Part shown: piece after piece, positions 9,682 to 20,167 of the stretch | Numbering within the stretch: the stretch's first letter is position 1 | How the letters are laid out: each line of letters opens with the position of its first letter | Source: Pyrus communis | Lineage: Eukaryota > Streptophyta > Magnoliopsida > Rosales > Rosaceae | NCBI RefSeq assembly: GCF_963583255.1 | Contig: NC_084815.1 | Location: forward strand, 10,029,724 to 10,093,723 | Length of the DNA: 64,000 nucleotides | Reading direction: 5' to 3' | Translations under genes and position numbers: made by a program | The notes under the pieces: model-generated | The model's input: only the letters and a program-made list of their open reading frames with translations | Told to the model about the DNA's origin: nothing | Database searches by the model: none

Positions 9682-11294
9682 TAACTAAGTATATTTAATG
9701 CAAATTCGTGGGATTTTATCACCCATTACTTCAAATGTTGTTCCTTGCTGTTTTAAGGTGTTTTTAAGTTGTTTTAGAGTATTTTAGTATGTTTTGTTTT
9801 TATAACTCCGAAAATCACATAAAAATTTGAAAAACATGTTTTGAAAAGCCTAAAAGAGTGTTTTGAGTCGTTTTTGTGTGATTGTGTCTTAGGGTACCTT
9901 CCAACACAATGATAAGGATTTGGTTTATAATTGCATGACTGTTAAAGAGAGTTATAAACTTGGATGAAAGTTTGATTTACTCTTGGTAAATGCTTGGTTA
10001 TGGTTATAATGTATGACTTCACATGCAATCATAAAAGAAAAAAATTTGTTTTTGTAACATGCTTGAAGGAAGGAACTCAAACAAACGCTACATCCCTGTG
10101 AGACTCGAGCCATTACTTTCTTTGGAGAGTTATTTTCTGTGATTCTTTGTTTTCTAAAGTTGTTGCATGATCTCATTATTCCTTGCTTGGTTGCTACTTA
10201 GAATGCAATTGTATCATGATAGAACTAAATGCTAGAACTTATATCCGTTTCATTCAAAGCATGACATTGAATTGCATAACATATATCAAGATGAAGTTGT
10301 GTAGTTGCCACCATAGCCAAATAGCCTTACTTCCCATATTTCGTATTTGTTGTAAGTTTTAACCCCGTTGAGCCTTGTTTAGCCTTTATTCTTTGTTTAC
10401 CCACATTATCCTCACCTAGCCTAGTGTAGGACAGTCCACACCCTTGTTCTTAAATGATAGTGAGCATGACTTAAATGAATTCCTTTTGAGTACATTATGA
10501 AACAAAATAAGTGTGGGGGAGAATGTTTTGTTCTTAAGCATTTATGTATGTTTTGAGAGTCAAAAGAAAAGAAAAAAAATTGTGAAAAACATATGAAAAA
10601 GAAAAACAGAAAAGAAAAGAAAGAAAGAAAGAAAAAAGAGCTTGTTCTCCCTTTTTGTTCAAAAGTTGAGTTTTCATTCAAAAGTGAATTCTAAGTTAAT
10701 TCAAATGCTTTGCTCGCTATTTCTTTAAGAACCTTTGTTTTCCATATCCCTTCTTTGTTAGCCAAACACCTTTAGCCCCGTTACACCCCTTTGACTTCTA
10801 TCTTGATCGTTATGTGTTCAATAATGTGGAGTTTGGAATTGATATGAGCTTATGGAATCACTAGTTCTCATTCTAAGTAGTAGCATTCTATTCATGAGAT
10901 CAGATTCATGTCATTATCGTAAATCCAGAAAATGCTTTCTTTGTTATAACATATGTGAGATACTAGTCTTTCATGTTTACATCAATCTCTCACATATAAC
11001 TAGTGTAGGTTGTGTAGTCAGAAAATCTGTGTGAAAATAGAGTGCATTCTAGTAAGGAATTGAGGAAATTCTCTAAGGCATGTTACTACATTCGAAATGT
11101 GTTTTAAATGCTTAAATGCGAACTAGTATGTGGTGACTATGAGTAAGAATGTACTTAAGTGTAAAGATGGCTAAAATCTGTGGGAATAATGATTTTTAAC
11201 ATGTCATGTGCATTGGAAATCCCTGAGACGATTGTTGGAAGGTTTAGGTTGTGTTTTACTTGTTTAGTGTCGTTTTGTTTGTTTTGTTTTTCTG
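9682..11294 (+). other. H1 3' noncoding region
   Basis: About 1.6 kb without a convincing ORF. It is conserved in H2, M and T, including a purine-rich stretch (10561-10640) and a third PPT-like motif TAAGTGTGGGGGAG at about 10507-10520. It occupies the place of the env-like gene of classic Athila elements, but no env-like reading frame, signal peptide or transmembrane pattern is visible. Confidence 0.7.
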
Positions 11295-11334
11295 TTTTGC
11301 TCGAGGACGAGCAAAAGATAAGTGTGGGGGAATT
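11295..11334 (+). other. AGGA-loop hairpin and polypurine tract of H1
   Basis: A perfect 9-bp hairpin has arms TTTTGCTCG (11295-11303) and CGAGCAAAA (11308-11316) with loop AGGA. Four bases later comes the polypurine tract AGTGTGGGGGAATT (11321-11334), which abuts the 3' LTR. The tract position is diagnostic for plus-strand priming. The hairpin role is unknown. Confidence 0.85.
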
Positions 11335-13227
11335 TGATAGGAGCATATTTAGGCGACTTACTTAGCTTGTTTTCGTGCATTTATATTGTTAATTCATAGT
11401 TGTTTTAGTAGTTTAAGCCATTTTCGTGTGTTTTTAGGTTCATATGGCTAAGGAAGCAAAAAGATGCATTTTGGAGCATTTTGGAGCAAAATTGGACTTG
11501 GAATGGATAGCTTATGTTTGGAGCAAAAGGAATGGACGAAATTGAAGGATTCCTAATCCATTGCAGCCACATGCACCCATAATCATTCACACCTTGCAGC
11601 CACATGCATTCACTCTTCATAAATCAGCCACACGCACATTCAATCATTCACACCAAAACCTTGCACATGCAATCCCTTTAATTAATTCAACCTAGCTGTC
11701 ATTGCACATGCATTCACTCTTTAACCCACATGCATTTCCACCCACATGCACTCCCATTCTTTAATCCATTCAGCCACAATACATTATCATTGCACCACAT
11801 TCAGCCATTCCACATGCTATTTCAGCCACATGCACTCATAATCATTCAGCCAACTTTGCACATGCATTCATCATCATAACTTAGCTGCCATGTTCCCTCT
11901 TTTTCACCTATAAATAAGCATCCATTGCAGCCACAATTCATTCATTCTTCCATACATTCAGAAATTCACCAAGCAACAAAACCCCTTGTGCCGTGAGTTC
12001 CCTATCAATCCAAACACCATCCCTTCCATTTTCACCACTCCTCAAACCATTCACACCATCAAACTATCCTTAGACCTTGTGCTACAACGAAGAGGAAGAT
12101 AAGAGGGCCTAAACGTTCATACAATTCAAGTTTGAGTTGTTGGAATGTTTAGGTGTTTCTTTGATTCTCTTTGTTTTGTACGTATGAGGAACTAAACCCC
12201 CCTTGGCTAGGGGGGAATTCGAAATATATGTTTATGCTTGCATTTTGATTTGATTACTTCTAATTGCGTTTCATAAGTTGTGGATTCAATTTGTTTAACC
12301 GTTTGATTGATAACTTATTTATGTATGTTTATTGAGAGTGCACGCTTAATTTTCATGCATGAATATGACGCTAGAATATAAATGAGTTTCACCTAATAGT
12401 TATGAACTTATATTCACAAGTAGTGGAGGTTGCTTATAAACAATCGCGTTAAACGAATCCTTGGCATAAGTTTCATGCGTATTCCATAGTTATGAATGCC
12501 TCGTCGATGTTTATGATTTCCGTTGAACTTAATGATCCTTGTTGAATGTCTCTATCATGCGTATTCCATAGTTAGGGACTTTGATTAGGAATAATTTGGT
12601 TGTAATGCGTATTCCATTCAATCCAATGAATCTAGGGAAATCTGAAAGTTAATTTAAGCGGATCTAATTAACTTGGAGCATTGAGAATTCATGGTTTATT
12701 GAAATGCAATTGGAAATCGTTTTATTATGCAAGTGTAACATGTGTGGAGATGAACCCCTTGGCTAGCTTCCATTCATTCCATTTCATCAAATTCATATTT
12801 ACATTCTGCTTTAATTACAATTTGTTCATTTGGTTTAATTTCGTCAAAACTCAATCCCCCTTTACTTTATTGTCCAATTTAGTTAGAAAGTGTCTTAGTT
12901 TATGTTTCTAAGTGTTTTGATTCAATTTATTACATAATTTCGTCCAAATTCACCAAAGTGCTAAAAACTGCCCAGAAAGTGTTTTTAAGGCAGTTTTGAG
13001 TGTTTTGGGTGATTTTTGAGTCTTTTGGTTTGTTTTAGTGTTTTAAAGTTTAGTTTTGCATTCTTTGAGTCTAGTATAGTGTTTTATATTGTGTTTTTAC
13101 GTTTTTGAGTCAAATCCAAGTGATTAACAATCCCTCCTAATCCCCGGTCCAGAACGATCCCTACTTCCATACTTACTACAATTGTCAAAAAGAGGGTTTA
13201 ATTTGTGTGCGTATAATTTTCGCATCA
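11335..13227 (+). mobile_element. 3' LTR of non-autonomous element H1 (family A)
   Basis: It starts TGATAGGAGCATATTTAGGCG directly after the PPT and ends TTTTCGCATCA (1893 bp). CATGCA motifs fill the first 600 bp. A TATAAATA box lies at 11909-11916, followed by the common block around GCCTAAACGTTCATAC and a U5 stem-loop near 12960-13005. Only this end of H1 is in the window, so no target duplication can be checked. It belongs to the subfamily beginning ATTTAGGCGACTTACTTAGC. Confidence 0.92.
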
Positions 13228-13231
13228 GCAG

Positions 13232-16200
13232 TGATAGGAGCATATTTAGGCGACTTACTTAGCTTGTTTTCGTGCATTTATATTGTTAATTCATAGTTGT
13301 TTTTGGCGTTTAAGCCATTTTCGTGTGTTTTTAGGTTCATGTGGCTAAGGAAGCAAAAAGATGCATTTTGGAGCATTTTGGAGCAAAATTGGACTTGGAA
13401 GGGATAACTTATACTTGGAGCAAAAGGAATGGACGAAATTGAAGAGTTGATGTCACAAGGATTCCTACTTGAAGTAGCCACACACCTTCCACATTTCAGC
13501 CACATGCACTTGTTCCTCCATCATTGCACCAACAACAACATTGCACATGCACTCCCTTTAATTAATTAACCCACATGCACCCTTTATTCTTTCATCATTC
13601 CAGCCACTCCACATCCCTCACCAAGAAATCATTCAACACATGCATCCATAATCATTTCTCCACACCAAAACCGTGCACATGCATTCCCCTTGTGCAATTC
13701 CATCATTCCACACCTCCATGGCAGCCACCAACCAACCTAGCTGTCATGTTTCCCCTTTAATCATTCAAACATTCACCCACATGCATTTCTAACCCACATG
13801 CACCCTAGATTCTAATCAGCCATTCACATTTAATCATTCATTCCCATCAGATTTCCAACATTGCACATGCATTTCCACCCTTTAATCACATGCATAAATC
13901 AGCCACATGCATCTCCCATCACCATTCCAGATTTCCACCAAGTTCCTAGCTGTCATGTTCCCCCCATTTCACCTATAAATAAACCTTCATTGCAGCCACA
14001 AGGGGGGGGATCCATTCACCACAGAAATAAGGCCTTTGTGCCAGAAATTCACCCATTCCAAACACTCTTCCATAAACTCATCCATTGCAGAAATGTAGAC
14101 CATCAAACCACCCCCTTTGTGCCGTGAGTCTCCCCTACAAATCCAAACACCATCCTTCCATTCCTCCACCACTACCCAAACCATTCACACCATCAAACTA
14201 TCCTTAGACCTTGTGCTACAACGAAGAGGAAGAGAAGAGTGCCTAAACGTTCATACAATTCAAGTTTGAGTTGTTGGAATGTTTAGGTGTTTCTTTGATT
14301 TCAATGTTAATTTCAATACTCTTTGTTTTGTACGTATGAGGAATGGAAGAGAAGAGTGCCTAAACGTTCATACAATTCAAGTTTGAGTTGTTGGAATGTT
14401 TAGGTGTTTCTTTGATTTCAAAGTTATGAGGAATTTGAAATATATGTTTATGCTTGCATTTTGATTTGATTACTTCTAATTGCGTTTCATAAGTTGTGGA
14501 TTCAATTTGTTTAACTGTTTGATTGATAACTTATTTATGTATGTTTATTGAGAGTGCACGCTTAATTTTCATGCATGAATATGACGCTAGAATATAAGTG
14601 AGTTTCACCTAATAGTTACGAACTTATATTCACAAGTAGTGGAGGTTGCTTATAAACAATCGCGTTAAACGAATTCTTGGCATAAGTTTCATGCGTATTC
14701 CATAGTAACGAATGCCTCGTCAACACTTATAATTTTCATAGAGCGTAATGATTCTTGCTTGTATCTCTATTATGCAATCATGTAGGGGACTTGTGGGGAA
14801 TGTTTTGAATTGTTGTATGCGCTAACCCATCCAATTCAATAACGTTAGGAAGATTTGAAGGTTAATTAGTGCATCACGGTTAACTTGGGGTGTTGAGAAT
14901 TCATGGTTTATTGAAATGCAATTGGAAATCATTTTATTATGCAAGTGCAATGATGCGAGATTTATACGCACCCAAATTAAACCCTCTCTTCGTCAAATTG
15001 TAGTATATGTATAAGTAGGGATCGTTCTAGACCGGGGATTAGGAGGGATTGTTAACCACTTGGATTTGACTCAAAAACGTAAAATAACAATATGAAACAC
15101 TATACTAGACTCAAGGAATGCAAAACTAAACTTTAAAACACTAAAACAAACCAAAAAACTCAAAACAGCACCAAAACACTCAAAACTGCCTTAAAATCAC
15201 TTTCTGGGCAGTTTTGAGCACCTTGAGTACTTTGGACGAATTTGGGAAACAAAATGAATCAAAACACTTACAAACACCAACTAAATGTATTTCTAACTAA
15301 TCTAACACTTTAAAAGGAATGGGGGATTGGTTTTGAATGAAACTTGAAATAAAAAAAAAAACAGAAACTTGGAAACAAACAGATTATAAATTAAAGCAAA
15401 AGGAAATGAAGTAAACACAAGATGAATGAATCAACAACTAATAAAATAAGATAGTACCAATGAAGATGAAGCTAAAGATTCGATTTCACCATTGCTAAGC
15501 CAAGTCCATGCTTGTTAAGTCAGATTATACTCATCCCTCTACTTATTTCTTGGGTTTGTTTCACTTAGATATGATCAGCCATATGATGTGTGGATTTGAT
15601 CAAATGTCTCTAATTATGAGCCTAATTGTGATGTGCAACTTTGGTTCCTAATCAAGACTATGTAGTGCACAAGAAACTTTCACAAAACCAAAGGGAACAC
15701 TCGGCAGGATGTTTGCAAAACATTCCCTTCATTCATTCACATATCTACCAAGATTATGCATGATGTGTGCTTTAATCTTGGCTAAACAACCTGTGGTTAA
15801 TTCAAATGATGATCAAGCATTAAAATCAACACACTAAGTCACAATTAAATCGGAGAATGAAGCAAGAAATAGATAGATTAAATGAGAATTCCGAATTAAC
15901 TACATGGCAAACTTTGCAAGGCTACATCGAATCCATAGAGGAGGATTAGTTACAATTCATGTTTGCAAAGGATTTAACATAAAAACATGAATGAACATAG
16001 AATTAATAAGAAGAAAGAACCCTTGAAGCAAAACTGATGTAGAATCAAAGAAACACCTAAACATTCCAACAACTCAAACTTGAATTGTATGAACGTTTAG
16101 GCCCTCTTATCTTCCTCTTCGTCGTAGCACAAGGTCTAAGGGATGTTGTTGGTGTGTTGAATGGATTGGGGAATTATGGAAATGGAAGGATTGATGTTTG

Positions 16201-18090
16201 GATTGTAAGGGAGAGTCACGGCACAAAGGGGGGTTTATGGTCTACATTTCTGCAATGGATGAAGTGTATGAATGGAATGGATGGACTTTGTGAAGGGCAT
16301 GGCCCCAAGGGACCAATTTCTGTTGTGAAATGAATTGTGTATGAATGAGAATGAATGAATGAGTATTTATAGGTGAAATGGGGGGAACATGACAGCTAGG
16401 TTGCATGTGCTAATGTTTGTGTGTGCATGTGAAATCTGGAATTGCATGTGTGTTGACAGAAATGAAAGGGAATGCACGGTTTTAAGAGGATTTCTGGATG
16501 TGTGTTGAATGTGAAAGCATGTGCAATGAATGTGTGGTGCAATGATGAAGGAATAATCTGAAAATGCAAGGTGAAATGAAGTGGAATGACAATGGCATGT
16601 GGAATGGCTGGAAAGTGTATGAAACTCACGGCAATGATGGTGATTTTCTGGTGGTGAATGGTAATGCAATGTGTTTGCATGTGAATTAAAGCTATGTGAA
16701 TGATTAAGGTGAATGTGCATGAGTGCATGTGAAATCTGCCAAGATGCATGTGTTATGAAGTGGATTTTCTGATTGCATGTGGAATGAATGATTTCTTGGT
16801 GAGGGGATGCATGTGTTGATTAAAGGGGAAATGACAATCTGAAATGGGATAGCATGTGGGTGGAAATGCATGTGGGTGAATGTTTAAAGTGCATGTGCAA
16901 TGTTTTAAAGGATGGAATGATGGAGGAACAAGTGCATGTGAATGCATGTGATAGCATGTGCACGGTTTTGGTTGGAATGATGGCAGATTGTGAAAACATG
17001 TGAATGCATGTGTTTGATGAATGATAAGTGGTGAATGATATGATAAGTGATAAGTGGTGAATGATAAGTGATGAATGATAAGTGGTGAATGATAAGTGAT
17101 ATGATATGTGATTATGATAAGTAATGGGAGCATGTGTATGGTTTTGGGAGAAAGGTGGAGATGCACGGCATAAGGGAATTGGAAAGGTTTAAATGTCCTA
17201 AAACTAAAGGGAACAAAGTTCCAACACTTTGGTCTTCAATTTCGTCCAACATTTTGGCGCCAAGCATAAGCTATCCATCCTTAGCCCAAAATTGCTCCAA
17301 AAGTCTCCAAAATGCATCTTTTTGCTCCTTTAGCCCTTTGGACCTACAAACACACGAAAATAGCTTAAAGGACTAAAATAACTAAAGAAACATAACGTAA
17401 ATGCACGAGAACAAGCCATTTAAGTCGCATGAATATGCTCCTATCATGTAACATGTGTGGAGAAGAACCTTCTAGCTAGCATTCATCCATTCATTTTCAT
17501 CGCATTCATATTTACATTCTGTCTAGTTTATTAAACTTGTTTCGTTATTTCAATTTTCGTCAAATTAAAATCCCCCTTTACTTTATTGTCTAATTTAGTT
17601 AGAAAGTGTCTTAGTTTATGTTTCTAAGTGTTTTGATTCAATTTATTACATAATTTCGTCCAAATTCACCAAAGTGCTCAAAACTGCCCAGAAAGTGTTT
17701 TTAAGGCAGTTTTGAGTGTTTTGGGTGATGTTTGAGTCTTTTGGTTTGTTTTAGTGTTTTAAAGTTTAGTTTTGCATTCTTTGAGTCTAGTATAGTGTTT
17801 TATATTGTTATTTTACGTTTGAATCAAGCCATAATCTTAAATTCGTCCAACATTGGGTTTAAGGTCAGAAACTGCCTAGTTAGTGTTTTTAGGCAGTTTT
17901 GAGTCTTTTGAACTTGTTTTGAGTCCTTTGAGTCTTTGTGAACGTTTTTAACTTTGTTTTTATGTTTTTGAGTCAAATCCAAGTGATTAACAATCCCTCC
18001 TAATCCCCGATCCAGAACTATCCCTACTTGCACCTATACTACAATTGATAAAAAGAGGGTTTAATTTGTGTGTGTATAAATCTCGCATCA
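13232..18090 (+). mobile_element. 5' LTR of non-autonomous element H2, with nested LTR
   Basis: It starts TGATAGGAGCATATTTAGG only 4 bp after the end of H1 and ends TCTCGCATCA directly before a primer-binding site. Without the inserted solo LTR (14951-17451) it is about 2.36 kb. A TATAAATA box lies at 13974-13981. U5 has the stem-loop around 17678-17720 and a diverged second copy near 17865-17905. The 3' LTR of H2 begins at 22266 but is cut after 23 bp. Confidence 0.9.
14951..17446 (-). mobile_element. Inverted solo LTR A4 (family A, mosaic type)
   Basis: On the plus strand it reads TGATGCGAGATTTATACGC to GCTCCTATCA (2496 bp). Flanks are tgcaa (14946-14950) and tgtaa (17447-17451), a 5-bp duplication with one transition. 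Homologous LTRs read TGTAA here, so the left copy mutated. TATA is at 16364-16371 (minus). It has the same length and the same internal family B-like block (about 15391-16038) as the 5' LTR of H3, so both belong to one mosaic subfamily. Confidence 0.9.
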
Positions 18091-18095
18091 AATTT

Positions 18096-18111
18096 TGGCG
18101 CCGTTGCCTGG
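18096..18111 (+). other. Primer-binding site of H2
   Basis: TGGCGCCGTTGCC, 5 bp after the LTR end, matches the 3' end expected for plant tRNA-Asp. The following bases (TGG instead of GGG) reduce the match and also weaken the adjacent hairpin seen in T and H3. Confidence 0.85.
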
Positions 18112-18214
18112 TTTTAGAAAATTTGCTAATCCCTTGGATTGTTTTATTTTCGTTTGTTTTTATTTTATTCCAGATTCTTAATCTTGTTTTGTTTCTTGTT
18201 TTAGGTACTAGTTC

Positions 18215-18259
18215 ATGACTCGGAGTTCTCATCCGATTCGTGAACATATCCTGGAGTGA
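18215..18259 (+). pseudogene. Gag start fused to pol end (14 codons) in H2
   Basis: It begins MTRSS, as the gag of T does at 50681, and runs 12 codons to CATATC. It then continues CTGGAGTGATTGGG, which is the sequence around the pol stop codon of T (59060-59075). So nearly all of gag-pol was removed, with the ends joined at a short shared TGGA. H3 has the identical junction (43120-43164). This is the structural proof that H2 and H3 are deletion derivatives of a T-like element and depend on other elements for proteins. The short peptide itself is unlikely to matter. Confidence 0.85.
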
Positions 18260-18450
18260 TTGGGTTCTTCGTCCGGCTGCAAGACCTAAAAGAAACGCTA
18301 CTTGGGAGGCAACCCAATGCACTGAATAAAACAAAGCATGTTCATAAAAAAATAAAAAATAAAATAAAAAAAAAAAAAAAAAAAAGAAGATACTAAACAT
18401 GGAGAAAGATGGGCCTTCACAGAGGTTGTTTACGTGAAGCCCCACTACGA

Positions 18451-18555
18451 GGCATAGAAGCGGAAGGCATAGAAGCGGGAGGCATAGAAGCGGGAGGCAT
18501 CGGAGCGGGAGGCATCGGAGCGGAAGGCATCGGAGCGGGAGGCATCGGAGCTAGA
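18451..18555 (+). repeat. Seven 15-bp repeats at the antisense ORF tail
   Basis: Units of the type GGCATCGGAGCGGGA are repeated seven times without spacing. On the minus strand each unit codes five residues of the Pro/Ala/Ser/Met type. H3 has six units (43328-43417) and H1 about three (331-375). In H2 they lie beyond a premature stop and are not translated. Confidence 0.9.
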
Positions 18556-18560
18556 GCATT

Positions 18561-19103
18561 TCAGGCCTCAATACTTGGCCAAACGCTGGATGACCCAGGA
18601 AAAATGTGCCTCTGGAGACAAGCCGCAAGCCTTTGACGGTCACTTTGAATTCGACCCTCAGATTCTTGCAGCTCATCAAGCTTCCTCTTCATGCCCGACG
18701 AATAGTTATTTGCAAGCACATGCAAACTTCTATTCTCGTACTTAAGCTGCTGGATCTCTTGCTTAAGACTGTCCACCTCTGCCATCAATGATTCCACCTG
18801 ACGGGAGCGGGCAAGCAGGCGTTGGCCCATGTTGGACACAGAGCTCGCACACTGAACACTAAGAGCGAGGGATTCTTGAACGGCCAACTCATCGGACCGT
18901 CCTGACAGCAGCCTACTATCTTTTGGAGTGAGGAGGTTCCTAGCTACTATTGTAGCTGTTGTGGCGTCCTGCATCACGGAGTCTTCACCTGTGAGAGGAC
19001 CGTTAGAAGATAAGAAAGAAGGGCGCCATACGTTACCTTGACACGGCGCACCCGTATCACTGCTGAGACTCAATTCTAAGCTATGGTTCGATGGGTTTGC
19101 CAT
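18561..19103 (-). CDS. Antisense coiled-coil protein of H2 (tail truncated)
   Basis: The ORF has 180 codons and opposes the element. It begins MANPSNHSLELSLSSD and has the conserved block NLLTPKDSRLLSGRSDELAV, then a long heptad-like segment from about residue 80 to 160 (RQVESLMAEVDSLKQEIQQL, ENRSLHVLANNYS, MKRKLDELQESEGRIQSD). It stops at VWPSIEA because a TGG codon of the H3 copy is TGA here, removing the repeat tail. The coiled coil suggests oligomerisation or binding a partner; no nuclease, polymerase or DNA-binding motif is visible. Extra antisense ORFs have been reported in plant Ty3/gypsy elements in general, but I cannot name this family. Promoter-like spacer 19104-19742 lies upstream on its strand. 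Confidence 0.55.
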   Translation of the reverse strand: MANPSNHSLELSLSSDTGAPCQGNVWRPSFLSSNGPLTGEDSVMQDATTATIVARNLLTPKDSRLLSGRSDELAVQESLALSVQCASSVSNMGQRLLARSRQVESLMAEVDSLKQEIQQLKYENRSLHVLANNYSSGMKRKLDELQESEGRIQSDRQRLAACLQRHIFPGSSSVWPSIEA

Positions 19104-19742
19104 TTTTCAAAAGTGTTCAAAGAGATGGGGTGGATGGAGTTAATTCTCAAAGGGCCGGAGTCGATTTTCAAGAATGGGAATTCTTCAGAGTGTGTTTTTT
19201 GTGGTGATCGATAGCTCTATAAAAAGCCAAGGCGACGCGACGCGTCCACCGATTCAAAAAGCCGGAATTTCCGGCGTAATTTAGGCGACGCTTTCTCGGC
19301 TTTTCAGAAGACGCGTTCAACTTTGTCAAAAGATTTCTTCTTTTCAGACAACACGTGGAGGCCATCATCGCAACTACACATCTTTGGCCGACAAGCGCAA
19401 AGTTCGGCGACGCTTTCTCTGCTTTTCAGAAAACGCGTGCAGCTTTGTCAAAAGGAGCTGCATCCGCACTACTACGTGTCGTTCAGAAAGAAAAGGGGCG
19501 TCGTTCAGAAATCGAAGGGGCGCCTGCTCAGAAATCGAAGAGGCGTCGTTCTGATATCGAAGAGACATTTGTCGACAAGGGTAAAAGAACAGTACCACCA
19601 CTTGATATTATCTCTATATATGTCGACCTTCGTCTTTTATGGCAAGGCAGACCTGAAGAAAATGCCCAACTCTCCCTCACCTCTAAGGGCGCACTCCTAG
19701 CAAAGCCTTTCGAAATACTCAATTCTTTCTTCTTCCCCAAAG
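19104..19742. promoter_or_regulatory. Divergent promoter-like spacer of the H2 cassette
   Basis: TATAAAA is at 19218-19224, TATATAT at 19615-19621 and G-box CACGTG at 19352-19357. A 49-bp imperfect direct repeat (19284-19332 and 19406-19454) and a diverged 22-bp repeat array (about 19477-19566) follow. The spacer lies between the start codons of the antisense ORF (19103) and the sense ORF (19743), so one region could serve both. Layout and motifs agree with H1 and H3. Activity is inferred. Confidence 0.5.
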
Positions 19743-20000
19743 ATGATACCAGATGCCTGGAGTACATATGACCCAGGAGGAAACGGCGGATTGAAGTGTG
19801 CTGATTCATTCACCGCTTCTTCAAAAGCAAAGGTATCTCATATCATCAAGGTCAAAAGCAAAAGTATCTCATATCATGCTCTTTCCCTGTCTTTTTCTTT
19901 GTCCTTGTTCTTACTCGCATGGCAAAGTAAAAGAAGCAATCAGCCGGCACTTGGAGTCAGTCTTCCAATCTGGAGCCAACTGCCTGGAATCTATTCCTGA
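19743..20000 (+). CDS. Small sense ORF with one hydrophobic segment (H2)
   Basis: The 85-codon ORF begins MIPDAWSTYDPGGNGGLK. It has a lysine/serine-rich middle (KAKVSHIIKVKSKS), a hydrophobic stretch of about 17 residues near position 45-62 (HALSLSFSLSLFLLAW) that could span a membrane, and the end LPGIYS. H3 has an almost identical copy (46725-46982), differing at about two residues. A TATATAT box lies about 120 bp upstream. An overlapping frame (19798-20028, ending LPSVALE) is also open in both copies, so the coding frame is not settled. The protein is not recognised. Confidence 0.35.
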   Translation: MIPDAWSTYDPGGNGGLKCADSFTASSKAKVSHIIKVKSKSISYHALSLSFSLSLFLLAWQSKRSNQPALGVSLPIWSQLPGIYS

Positions 20001-20167
20001 TTGCTTACCTAGCGTTGCTCTCGAGTAGTCATCTTCAACGGTTGATACACTTCCGGAGAAGGGACCACTTCTGCAAAGGGGAGCGAGTAAGGCAAGTGAA
20101 AATGATACATTGAAGCATGTGGAGACAAACATAGGCTGAGTTATCCTCCAACCCTTTTCAATACGAA

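Noticed and set aside
17134..17376. Recurrent 63-90 residue frames on the antisense side of LTR starts (also 622-855, 2820-3068, 11405-11620, 13278-13505, 25274-25501, 40575-40817)
   Set aside because: They repeat because the LTR sequence repeats. No start-codon context, and coordinates coincide with the LTR 5' end in every case.
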